Origin: Blastochloris tepida
Lineage (GTDB): Bacteria; Pseudomonadota; Alphaproteobacteria; Rhizobiales; Xanthobacteraceae
Length of the DNA stretch: 64,000 nucleotides
Reading direction: 5' to 3'
Assembly: GCF_003966715.1 (NCBI RefSeq)
Contig: NZ_AP018907.1
Location: 1,476,001 to 1,540,000 of the forward strand
The notes beneath the pieces are model-generated. The model was not told the DNA's origin, did no database searches, and saw nothing but the letters and a program-made list of their open reading frames with translations. Position numbers and translations under genes: made by a program. Below, in pieces: positions 17,472-24,953 of the stretch (its first letter is position 1; each line of letters starts with the position of its first letter).

Positions 17472-17972
17472 TGAACTCTCTCTGCGCAGCGTCGCGCCAT
17501 CGCATCGCGAACGCGACGGCGGAACGCCGTCGTCAGTGCAGGCGATGCGGAACGCCGCGCGGTATCTGAAGCCGTGTCTGAATAGGTGGGGGGCGACCCG
17601 TGATGCCGAAACGCGACGCTGCCGGCCGCCGGAGCGGCATCTGTTGGCAGGCGGGCTATCGTGGGTGCATCCATCGAGGTCTAGGGTCTCTTGGTACGGC
17701 AAGACGATTGCCGCCGTAACACTCTGGCTGTCCGGCCGAGCCGGCGCTGAAACAGCGCGGCAGGCGAGCCGACAGGGCATCACAATCCGCCGCTGGCGGC
17801 TTGTCGGCTGTCGGCGCGGTCGGGACCGTTGGCGGCCTGCCGGAACCACGAACCATGAGCCGTCTTTTAAATAGCGGCAGCCACGGCCCATTGGCAAGGT
17901 TCGCCGCGAATTCTTCGTCCGGCAAGACTGGGTTAACCGTGCGGCGCTATTGGGCTACAGGAGGCTGGGATC
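17472..17972. other. Divergent rne/amiC intergenic region
   Basis: About 500 bases without a supported gene. A weak promoter candidate for rne lies on the minus strand: TTGCCA (17892-17897), 18 bases, TATTTA (17868-17873). It would give a leader of nearly 390 bases. RNase E genes often have long autoregulated leaders, so this would be plausible. A TTAACC half-site (17933-17938) stands 35 bases before amiC and could be a CtrA half-site. Confidence 0.4.
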
Positions 17973-19301
17973 TTGCGTCGGGTCGTCATGCTTCCGCTTC
18001 GCCACTTCGCCGCGCGTGTTCTGCTCGCCTGTGCCGTGCTGTCGGCAGGGGCGGCTTCGGCCGTGGCGCAGCACGCGGCGGTTGCGGCCACCGCGCCCGC
18101 CGGCTCAGCGAAGGACAGGGGCGTCGCCGCCGTCGATGTCCGCCTCGCGGGGGATCTCGTCCGCACGCGGCTGGTGCTCGATCTGACCGCTTCGGTGGAG
18201 ATGCGGGTGTTCACGCTCGCCGATCCCTACCGCGTGGTGGTGGATGTCGCCGGCCTCGACTTCAAGCTCCCCGCAGACGCCGGCCAGCATGGACGCGGCC
18301 TGATCACCGCCTTCCGCTACGGCCAGGTCGGCCCCGGCAAGGCCCGACTGGTGCTGGAAGTGCGCGAGCCGGTGAGCATCGACAAGTCGTTCGTGCTCGA
18401 AGCGATCGACGACCAGCCGGCGCGGCTGGTGATCGATCTGGTGCCGACCGACCGTGCGAGCTTCCTGCGCTCGGCCGAGGCGCCGTCGCCGCAGGTCGAT
18501 CCGGCGCCCGCGATTCGCGGCGCCATGGCCGAGCCCGGAACGGCGGCCGAGGCCAAGCCTTCGGACGCCGGATCCGCGGCGCGTTCGCGTCTTCCGGTTG
18601 TGGTGATCGACCCCGGCCATGGCGGTATCGACACGGGGGCCAACGCCCCGGGCGGGGGTGTCTCCGAGAAGACCGTGGTGCTCGAGGTCGCCCTGATGCT
18701 GCGGGAGAGGCTGGAGAAGGGCGGCCGGGTGAAGGTGGTGATGACACGCACCGAGGACACGTTCGTGCCGCTCGGCGAGCGGGTGCGAATCGCTCGGCGC
18801 AACGAGGCCGCGCTGTTCCTGTCGATCCATGCCGACTCGATCCGCGCCCGCGACGGCATCGCCTCGGGCGCGTCGGTCTACACCCTCTCCGAGAAGGCTT
18901 CCGACGCCGAGGCCGAGCGGCTGGCCGAGTCGGAGAACAAGGCGGACCTGATCGCCGGGGTGAATCTGCAGGAGGAGCCGAACGACGTCGCCGACATCCT
19001 GATCGATCTCGTCCAGCGCGAGACCAAGTCGTTTTCGGCCCATTTCGCCCACACGCTGGTGGGGGAGATAAGCCCGGCCGCCCGCATGCACCGCACGCCG
19101 CTGAAATCGGCCGGTTTCAAGGTGCTCAAGGCGCCCGACGTGCCCTCTGTGCTGCTTGAGCTCGGCTTCATGTCCAACCGGCAGGAGCTGCGGCAGATCA
19201 CCTCGCCGGTCTGGCGCAAGAAGGTCACCGAGGCGATCGCCGACGCCATCGAGCGCTTCGTGGCGATGCGCACGGCCGGCGGCGGCCGGATTCCGAACTG
19301 A
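17973..19301 (+). CDS. amiC: N-acetylmuramoyl-L-alanine amidase with AMIN domain (AmiC type)
   Basis: 442 residues. The TTG start at 17973 is fixed by a perfect AGGAGG eight bases upstream. The export signal ends near AVAQHA. The AMIN domain (about residues 50-155) directs the enzyme to the septum, and Amidase_3 spans about 208-430. Zinc ligands are visible in VVVIDPGHGGIDTGA (His), in the following VSEKTVVLEVAL (Glu) and in FLSIHADSI (His). The catalytic Glu is in VLLELGFMSNRQE. It cuts the peptide side chain from MurNAc during cell separation. The degenerate LytM protein at 4220-5797 is a natural activator candidate. Confidence 0.94.
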   Translation: MRRVVMLPLRHFAARVLLACAVLSAGAASAVAQHAAVAATAPAGSAKDRGVAAVDVRLAGDLVRTRLVLDLTASVEMRVFTLADPYRVVVDVAGLDFKLPADAGQHGRGLITAFRYGQVGPGKARLVLEVREPVSIDKSFVLEAIDDQPARLVIDLVPTDRASFLRSAEAPSPQVDPAPAIRGAMAEPGTAAEAKPSDAGSAARSRLPVVVIDPGHGGIDTGANAPGGGVSEKTVVLEVALMLRERLEKGGRVKVVMTRTEDTFVPLGERVRIARRNEAALFLSIHADSIRARDGIASGASVYTLSEKASDAEAERLAESENKADLIAGVNLQEEPNDVADILIDLVQRETKSFSAHFAHTLVGEISPAARMHRTPLKSAGFKVLKAPDVPSVLLELGFMSNRQELRQITSPVWRKKVTEAIADAIERFVAMRTAGGGRIPN

Positions 19302-19512
19302 CGCCGATCGCTTGTTCGAAGATCGCGAGCAGGATCGCGAGATTGTGAGCCGGTTTGGCGGGGCCTCTGTTTTGCCATGAAGGCGGGCGAGGCATGCTCA
19401 ACGCACGCGAAGCGCGGGGGCGGCATCTGCCGTGAGCGTTGGCCGTCTGCCACGGCGCCATCCCGGCACGAACCGCAAGGGCTTTGGCCCGCCACGAACC
19501 GCAAGGTACGAA

Positions 19513-21996
19513 ATGCGATTTCTGATCAGGTTCTTCGGCTTTCTGTTCGCGATCGGAACCGTGATCTTCCTCGGCGGGGTGGGGGCGGTTTCCTATTTCG
19601 CGTGGAAGTATTCGCAGGATCTGCCGGACTATTCCACGCTCCAGGACTATGAACCTCCGGTCATGACGCGCGTCCATGCCACGGACGGCTCGCTGGTGGC
19701 GGAATATGCCCGCGAGCGGCGGCTCTATCTGCCGATCCAGGCGGTGCCGAAGCTGGTGATCGGCGCGTTCCTGGCGGCCGAGGACAAGAACTTCTACCAG
19801 CACGGCGGTCTCGACTTCGCCGGCATCACCCGTGCCGCGGTGGTCTATTTCCAGAACATCGGCACCAACCGCCGGCCGCAGGGCGCCTCCACCATCACCC
19901 AGCAGGTGGCGAAGAACTTCCTGCTCACCAACGAGGTGTCGATCGACCGCAAGATCAAGGAAGCGCTGCTGGCGCTGCGGATCGAGCGGACCTATTCGAA
20001 GGACAAGATTCTCGAACTCTATCTCAACGAAATCTTCCTCGGCATGGGCGCCTACGGGGTCGCCGCCGCCTCGCTGATCTATTTCGACAAGTCGGTGCAC
20101 GAGCTCACCGTTGCGGAGGCCGCCTATCTTGCGGCGCTGCCCAAGGGGCCGAACCTGTTCCACCCGTTCCGCCAGCGCGAGCGCGCCATCGAGCGCCGCA
20201 ACTGGGTGATCGACCGCATGGTCGAGGAGAAGTTCATCACCGCCGAGGATGGCGAGGCCGCCAAGAAGCAGCCGCTGACGGTGACCACCCGGCCGACCGG
20301 CGCCCACATCTTCGCCGCCGAATATTTCGCCGAGGAGGTGCGGCGCGAGCTGATCGACCGCTATGGCGAGAAGAAGCTCTATGAGGGCGGCCTGTCGGTG
20401 CGCACCACGCTCGACCCCAAGCTGCAGCAGATGGCCAAGAAGACGCTGATGGACCATCTGGTGCGCTTCGACGAGCAGCGCGGCTGGCGGGGGCCGGTCA
20501 ACCGCATCGACCTCTCGTCCGGCGACTGGGGCGTCAAGCTCGGCGAGATGCGCGCCTATGGCGACATCCCCTGGCGGCTCGCCGTGGTGCTGGAGGCGGG
20601 GGATCAGACCGCGCGCATCGGCCTGCAGCCGCCGCGCGAGCGCTCCGGCCAGCTCGCCACCACCCGCGACATCGGCCTGTTGCCGCTCGACGGCGTCAAA
20701 TGGGCGCGCTGGGCCCAGGGGCCGGACAAGGGCAAGCCGGTCACCAAGGTGTCGCAGGTGGTGCGCCCCGGCGACGTGATCTATGTCGAGGAGGCCTCGG
20801 CCGCCGATGCGCCGGGCCGGGGCTCGCAAAGCTACAAGCTGCACCAGTTGCCGGAAGTGGAGGGCGGCCTCGTCGCGCTCGATCCGTGGACCGGGCGCGT
20901 GCTGGCGCTGGTCGGCGGCTTCTCGTTCGACGAGAGCCAGTTCAACCGCGCCACCCAGGCGCAGCGCCAGCCGGGCTCGTCGTTCAAGCCGTTCGTCTAT
21001 GCCGCGGCGCTCGACAATGGCTACACGCCGTCCACCGTGGTGATGGACGCGCCGATCGAGGTCGATCAGGGCCCGGGCCAGGACAAGTGGCGGCCGGAGA
21101 ACTATTCCGGCAAGTTCTACGGGCCGCAGACGCTGCGGTTCGGCATCGAGCAGTCGCGCAACGTCATGACGGTGCGGCTGGCGCAGGATGTCGGCATGCC
21201 GCTGATCGCCGAATACGCCAAGCGGTTCGGCGTCTATGACGACATGCTGCCGGTGCTGTCGATGGCGCTCGGCGCCGGCGAGACCACGCTGCTGCGCATG
21301 GCCGGCGCCTACGGCATGTTCGCCAATGGCGGCAAGCGCATCAAGCCGACGCTGATCGACCGCGTGCAGGACCGCTACGGCCACACCGTCTACCGCCATG
21401 ACGAGCGGAGCTGCCAGGGCTGCGACGCCGACAAATGGGCGGCGCAGCCCGAGCCGACGCTGATCGACAAGCGCGAGCAGGTGCTCGACCCGATGACCGC
21501 CTACCAGATCACCTCGATGCTGGAGGGCGTGGTGCAGCGCGGCACCGGCACGGCGCTGAAGGAGGTCGGCAAGCCGATCGCCGGCAAGACCGGCACCACC
21601 AACGACGCCAAGGACGTGTGGTTCGTCGGCTTCTCGCCCGACCTGGTGGTGGCGACCTATTTCGGGTTCGACCGGCCGCGCTCGCTCGGTCACAAGGCGA
21701 CCGGCGGCGGCATCGCCGCGCCGGTGGTGCGCGACTTCATGAAGCTCGCGCTCGCCGACAAGCCGGCGGTGCCGTTCCGCGTGCCGCCCGGCATCAAGCT
21801 GATCCGCATCAATGCCAAGACCGGCCTTCGCGCCCAGCCGGGCGAGGGCGGCACCATCCTCGAGGCGTTCAAGCCGGGCACCGCGCCGCCCGATTCCTAT
21901 TCGATCATCGGCGTGGTCGATGCCCAGGGCCGGCCGCTCACCGTCTCGCCGGAGGCGGACCGCGCCGTGGGCTCAGGAACCGGTGGGCTCTATTGA
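19513..21996 (+). CDS. mrcA: Penicillin-binding protein 1A (bifunctional glycosyltransferase/transpeptidase)
   Basis: 827 residues from ATG 19513 (AAGG six bases upstream); the open frame to 19432 is not supported. A membrane anchor lies at residues 5-30. The GT51 domain has catalytic Glu90 in AAEDKNFYQHGG and the GASTITQQVAKN motif. An OB-like insert precedes the transpeptidase domain, which has SSFK (Ser489), SRN and KTG (about 692-694). It polymerises and cross-links peptidoglycan. It follows amiC by 211 bases, and its stop overlaps the next start (TTGA). Confidence 0.96.
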   Translation: MRFLIRFFGFLFAIGTVIFLGGVGAVSYFAWKYSQDLPDYSTLQDYEPPVMTRVHATDGSLVAEYARERRLYLPIQAVPKLVIGAFLAAEDKNFYQHGGLDFAGITRAAVVYFQNIGTNRRPQGASTITQQVAKNFLLTNEVSIDRKIKEALLALRIERTYSKDKILELYLNEIFLGMGAYGVAAASLIYFDKSVHELTVAEAAYLAALPKGPNLFHPFRQRERAIERRNWVIDRMVEEKFITAEDGEAAKKQPLTVTTRPTGAHIFAAEYFAEEVRRELIDRYGEKKLYEGGLSVRTTLDPKLQQMAKKTLMDHLVRFDEQRGWRGPVNRIDLSSGDWGVKLGEMRAYGDIPWRLAVVLEAGDQTARIGLQPPRERSGQLATTRDIGLLPLDGVKWARWAQGPDKGKPVTKVSQVVRPGDVIYVEEASAADAPGRGSQSYKLHQLPEVEGGLVALDPWTGRVLALVGGFSFDESQFNRATQAQRQPGSSFKPFVYAAALDNGYTPSTVVMDAPIEVDQGPGQDKWRPENYSGKFYGPQTLRFGIEQSRNVMTVRLAQDVGMPLIAEYAKRFGVYDDMLPVLSMALGAGETTLLRMAGAYGMFANGGKRIKPTLIDRVQDRYGHTVYRHDERSCQGCDADKWAAQPEPTLIDKREQVLDPMTAYQITSMLEGVVQRGTGTALKEVGKPIAGKTGTTNDAKDVWFVGFSPDLVVATYFGFDRPRSLGHKATGGGIAAPVVRDFMKLALADKPAVPFRVPPGIKLIRINAKTGLRAQPGEGGTILEAFKPGTAPPDSYSIIGVVDAQGRPLTVSPEADRAVGSGTGGLY

Positions 21997-22475
21997 CCTC
22001 GACCGCCGACAGTCTGCAGCCCTCCTGGCCCGAAGCGGCGTCACCGAAGCCGCTTTGGCCGCATCCGGGCGACCGATTCGAGAAGACCTTCACGTTCTCG
22101 GCCGCCGAGATTTCCGACTTCGCCACCCGCTGCGGCGACACCAACCCGCTGCACCACGATGCCGACTACGCTGCCAATTCGCGCTTCCGCGGGCTGATCG
22201 CCTGCGGCCCGCACACCTCGGCGGTGTTCATCGCGCTGATCGCCAACTGGTTCGCCCGGGACTGGGAGATCATCGGCCAGGAATTCCAGGTGCGGTTCGA
22301 TCAGGCGGTGCGGGTGGACACCCCGGTGCGGATGGCCTGGACAGTCGCCGAGATCGACACCAACAGCGCCGGCACCCGCGCCAAGCTCGTCGTCACCGGC
22401 GCGGCGGTCGATCCGGCCGGGCGGCCGGTGCTCACCGGGCGCGCGTCCGTGGTGCTGTGGGCGAAGGCGGGGTGA
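21993..22475 (+). CDS. MaoC-like hydratase (hot-dog fold)
   Basis: 160 residues. The only workable start is TTG 21993, which overlaps the mrcA stop as TTGA and suggests translational coupling. The hydratase-2 signature GDTNPLHHDADYA has the catalytic Asp49 and His54 in D-x4-H spacing, followed by FRGLIACGPHTSAVF. MaoC-type enzymes hydrate (R)-enoyl-CoA; the substrate here is unknown. The coupling to a PBP gene is odd and probably reflects operon packing rather than function. Confidence 0.85.
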   Translation: MTSTADSLQPSWPEAASPKPLWPHPGDRFEKTFTFSAAEISDFATRCGDTNPLHHDADYAANSRFRGLIACGPHTSAVFIALIANWFARDWEIIGQEFQVRFDQAVRVDTPVRMAWTVAEIDTNSAGTRAKLVVTGAAVDPAGRPVLTGRASVVLWAKAG

Positions 22476-22486
22476 GGCGCCGCACC

Positions 22487-22634
22487 GTCTCCCGGCCAAG
22501 CGGCGAAGCCGCGCGCGCCGGGATCGTGCGCCGATAGGAGTCTCTTCTGCTGACGGCCCCGGCTCGGCGCTGCGCGCCGTCCGGGGCGACGACATCTTGG
22601 GTGTCATCCCGGGCAAGGGCCGAAGGCCCGCGAG
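22487..22634 (+). repeat. REP cluster, left flank of the IS110 element
   Basis: Two dyads: CCCGGCC...GCCGGGATCG with an AGGAGTCT...CTGCTGACGG arm, then TCATCCCGGGC...GGCCCGCGAG. The second dyad stops abruptly at the IS boundary. Its missing right half (CCCGGGATCGTTG...GAGTCT...CTGCTGACGG) is found on the other side of the element from 23791. Confidence 0.7.
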
Positions 22635-22640
22635 CAACTG

Positions 22641-23609
22641 TCATGCGGTTTTGGGGTCTCGCCAGGGTTTGTTGTCTCGAATCATGGCGTTGAGGATGGT
22701 CAGGAGCTTTCTGGCGATGGCGATGAGGGCGACCTTAGCGGGTTTTCCGCGGGCTTTGAGGTCGGCGTAGAGCTGTTTGGCCCACGGGTTCCAGTGGATG
22801 GCGGCGAAGGCGGCGAGATAGCAGGCGCGCTTGAGCGCGCGGCGTCCGGCCTCGATATGGGCCGGCCGCCGCGCTTTGCCGCTGTCGTTGCGATAGGGTG
22901 CGCAGCCGCCGATGGCACCGGCTTGGCGGGGGGTGAACCGGCCGAGTTCGGGAGCTTCTGCGAGCAGGACGCGGGCCGTCTTGTTGGCGATCCCCGGCAC
23001 CGAGGTGATGATCTTGGCCTTGGCGTCCATCGCCGGATCGGCGGCGATCAACGCCTCGATGGCCTGTTCGGCCGCGGCGACGGTCTCGCGCAGGGCGGCG
23101 ATTTCGGCATCGAGCCGGGCGGTGATGGCCGCCAGGGTGGGGTGGGCCTTGCGGTTCTCGAGGCGGCGGATGTCGGCCTCGGCGCGGGTGATTTCGCGCA
23201 CCCAGGCGGTCAGGTCGCTCTGCGCTTGCGAGGGCTCCGGGAACGGCCGGCAGGGGTGATGCAGCATGAAGGCGCGGATGATGCGGGCGTCGAGCGGATC
23301 GCTCTTGGCGCGCTGGCCGCAGGCCTTGGCGAACTGGCGGCAGCGCCAGCTGTCGACCTGCAGCACGGTGAGGCCGGCCTCGCGCAGCACCGCGACCGCC
23401 AGGCGTTCATAGCCGCCGGTCGGCTCCAGGCCGGCGGTGGTGAGCCCGGCCTTCACCAGGCGCCTGGCCAAGCGCTGGAGAGCCGCGGGGGTGTTATCGA
23501 CGCGCTCGACCTTGGTGTCGTCGAAGGCGATGTCGAGCCAGTCCTTGGAGACATCGATGCCCACAAGGTGGGTGGCAAGCGGCGTCGGGTGTGGCAGCAT
23601 GGCAAGCAT
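22641..23609 (-). CDS. IS110-family DEDD recombinase (bridge-RNA-guided transposase)
   Basis: 322 residues from ATG 23609; an internal ATG at 23600 is an alternative. The N-terminal RuvC-like DEDD domain has VGIDVSKDWLD (Asp19), GLEPTGGYE and KSDPLDARI. A coiled-coil segment follows at about 150-200. The C-terminal transposase_20 domain has VPGIANKTARVLLAEAPELG, then GAIGGCAPYRNDSGK with the serine expected to be the nucleophile, and the RPAHIEAGRRALKRACY helix. No stop or frameshift is seen, so the element could be active. The start codon overlaps the 3' stem of the proposed bridge RNA. Confidence 0.93.
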   Translation of the reverse strand: MLAMLPHPTPLATHLVGIDVSKDWLDIAFDDTKVERVDNTPAALQRLARRLVKAGLTTAGLEPTGGYERLAVAVLREAGLTVLQVDSWRCRQFAKACGQRAKSDPLDARIIRAFMLHHPCRPFPEPSQAQSDLTAWVREITRAEADIRRLENRKAHPTLAAITARLDAEIAALRETVAAAEQAIEALIAADPAMDAKAKIITSVPGIANKTARVLLAEAPELGRFTPRQAGAIGGCAPYRNDSGKARRPAHIEAGRRALKRACYLAAFAAIHWNPWAKQLYADLKARGKPAKVALIAIARKLLTILNAMIRDNKPWRDPKTA

Positions 23610-23763
23610 CCCAGGCTTGGAAGCGGGGTCAAAAGCCCCGTGCAACTGTTCGGGTTGGCTTGGGACGGACGGCCGCTTCTGCTCGCGACGGCCTCGAAGG
23701 CTCACCCGGGATACGGCGTGCCGCCCGCACCGGCTCGGGGTGGCCACCCCGAGCCGGTGCACC
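23609..23763 (-). ncRNA. Proposed bridge RNA of the IS110-family element
   Basis: On the minus strand, 5' to 3', the region contains these parts.
1. A 34-base perfect palindrome (23760-23727).
2. A stem strand GGGCGGC (23726-23720), which pairs with GCCGTCC (23673-23667).
3. Left-target guide ATCCCGGGT (23712-23704), identical to the flank 23797-23789 on that strand.
4. Hairpin GCCTTCGAGGC (23701-23691).
5. Right-target guide CGCGAGCA (23687-23680), identical to plus-strand flank 22629-22636.
6. A second stem TCCCA (23665-23661), which pairs with TGGGA (23613-23609).
7. Left-donor guide ACAGTTG (23649-23643), identical to the element's 3' end (22641-22635).
8. Hairpin CGGGG/CCCCG (23640-23624).
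9. Right-donor guide TTCCAA (23622-23617), identical to plus-strand 23784-23789 at the 5' end.
The exact transcript ends are not known. Confidence 0.75.
23727..23760. repeat. 34-bp perfect palindrome in the IS110 5' end
   Basis: Centred at 23743/23744, with arms of 17 bases beginning GCACCGGCTCGGG. In RNA it would form a very stable hairpin, in the position of the 5' stem-loop of known bridge RNAs. Confidence 0.9.
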
Positions 23764-23790
23764 CATCAAAGCACAGTTCGCCGTTCCAAC

Positions 23791-23865
23791 CCGGGATCGT
23801 TGCGGGAGTCTGCGCCTTTCCTGCTGACGGTCCCGGGTCTCGCCCTCGCTCGCCCGGGACGACAC
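23791..23865 (+). repeat. REP cluster, right flank of the IS110 element
   Basis: Begins CCGGGATCGTTG and continues with the GAGTCT...CTGCTGACGG arm and a TCCCGGG...CCCGGGACGAC dyad, completing the REP interrupted at 22634. From 23866 to the HlyD-family start nothing else is recognisable apart from its ribosome-binding site. Confidence 0.65.
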
Positions 23866-23963
23866 CGGATGGATTCCGCCGTTGCAGAGCAGCCCCGCAT
23901 TGCCCGCCTTGCCGGATCCGGAGTGCCGGCACTACCGTTCGGTGGATTGGATCGGAGGTGTCG

Positions 23964-24953
23964 ATGCGCATGACCACCGTTGTCGCCGCGCTGGCGATCG
24001 TCGTGGCCGGGGCGGCGGGCGGCTATGTGCTGTGGTCGCGCGATGCGGCGAGCCGCGTGCCGCCGGGCTTCGCCCGGGCCAATGGCCGCATCGAGGTCGA
24101 GCGGGTCGATGTCGCCACCAAGATCGCCGGCCGCATCGCCGAAATCCGGGTGCGCGAGGGCGATGACGTCGCCAAGGGCGAACTGGTGGCGCGCCTCGAT
24201 TCGACCGAGCTGCGTGCCCAGCTTGCCGCCGCCAAGGCGGCGGTGCTGCGGGCCGAGCAGGCGATCATCAAGGCCGAGGCCGAGGTCGACAGCCAGGAGG
24301 CCAATCTGGAACTGGCCGAGGTCGAGCTGAAGCGCGGCACCGAGCTGGTGCAGCGCTCGGTGACCTCGGTGTCGGACGTCGACAAGCGCCGCGCCCAGCG
24401 CGACGTCGCCAAGGCGACGGTGGCCGCCGCCAGGGCCGCGGTGGGCGACGCCAAGGCGGCGCGCGAGGTGGCGATTGCCCAGGTCGACCAGATCCAGGCG
24501 ACGCTGGACGAGACCGATCTCACGGCGCCGGTCGCCGGCCGCGTCGAATACAAGCTCACCCAGCCGGGCGCGGTGCTGGCGGCGGGCGGCCGCGTGGTGA
24601 CGCTGCTCGACCTCACCGACGTCTACATGACGGTATTTTTGCCCACCGCCCAGGTGGGCAAGGTGGCGCTGGGCTCGGAGGCGCGCATCATCCTCGACGC
24701 CGCCCCGCAATATGTGGTGCCGGCGACGGTGTCGTTCATCGCCTCCGAGGCGCAGTTCACGCCGAAGGCGGTGGAGACGGTCACCGAGCGCGAGAAGCTG
24801 ATGTACCGCATCAAGGTGTCGATCGAGCCCAAGCTGCTCACCACCTACCGCAACTATGTGAAGGTGGGGCTGACCGGCAACGCCTATCTTCGGATCGATC
24901 CCGCCGCCGCCTGGCCCGCCGACCTCCAGCCGAAGCTGCCGGATGTCCCGTGA
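23964..24953 (+). CDS. HlyD-family periplasmic adaptor (YhiI-like)
   Basis: 329-residue membrane-fusion protein of an ABC-2 export system. It has one N-terminal anchor (residues 5-24), a lipoyl-like half (VATKIAGRIAEIRVREGDDVAKGELVARLD), a long coiled-coil hairpin (about 75-170) and the second lipoyl half (LTAPVAGRVEYKLTQPGAVLAAGG). ATG 23964 has GGAGG at ideal spacing. Its stop overlaps the RbbA-like start. With the next two genes it matches the E. coli yhiI-rbbA-yhhJ set. Substrate unknown. Confidence 0.92.
   Translation: MRMTTVVAALAIVVAGAAGGYVLWSRDAASRVPPGFARANGRIEVERVDVATKIAGRIAEIRVREGDDVAKGELVARLDSTELRAQLAAAKAAVLRAEQAIIKAEAEVDSQEANLELAEVELKRGTELVQRSVTSVSDVDKRRAQRDVAKATVAAARAAVGDAKAAREVAIAQVDQIQATLDETDLTAPVAGRVEYKLTQPGAVLAAGGRVVTLLDLTDVYMTVFLPTAQVGKVALGSEARIILDAAPQYVVPATVSFIASEAQFTPKAVETVTEREKLMYRIKVSIEPKLLTTYRNYVKVGLTGNAYLRIDPAAAWPADLQPKLPDVP

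Larger units (their letters stand above)
22635..23790 (-). mobile_element. IS110-family insertion sequence (complete, about 1.15 kb)
   Basis: The transposase gene has 3' and 5' flanks of about 6 and about 180 bases, and no terminal inverted repeats, as usual for IS110. The edges were placed by rejoining an interrupted REP dyad. CAAC at 22635-22638 and CAAC at 23787-23790 are the only overlap between the two junctions, and removing one copy plus the interior restores a normal REP. The length and the short 3' end fit the IS110 group, whose bridge RNA lies upstream of the transposase. Boundaries are uncertain by a few bases within the CAAC. Confidence 0.75.

Noticed and set aside
13731..17474. 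Very long open frame (about 1250 codons) antisense to rne and running through the REP cluster
   Set aside because: It mirrors the rne reading frame; composition is Arg/Gly/Leu-rich with long Phe/Leu/Val/Ser runs opposite the acidic tract, and there is no ribosome-binding site or family motif. An effect of high G+C.
23642..23649. GCAACTGT direct repeat (also at 22634-22641), first read as the right end of the IS110 element
   Set aside because: That end would leave only about 30 bases before the recombinase and would not restore the REP. The match is better explained as the donor guide of the bridge RNA.
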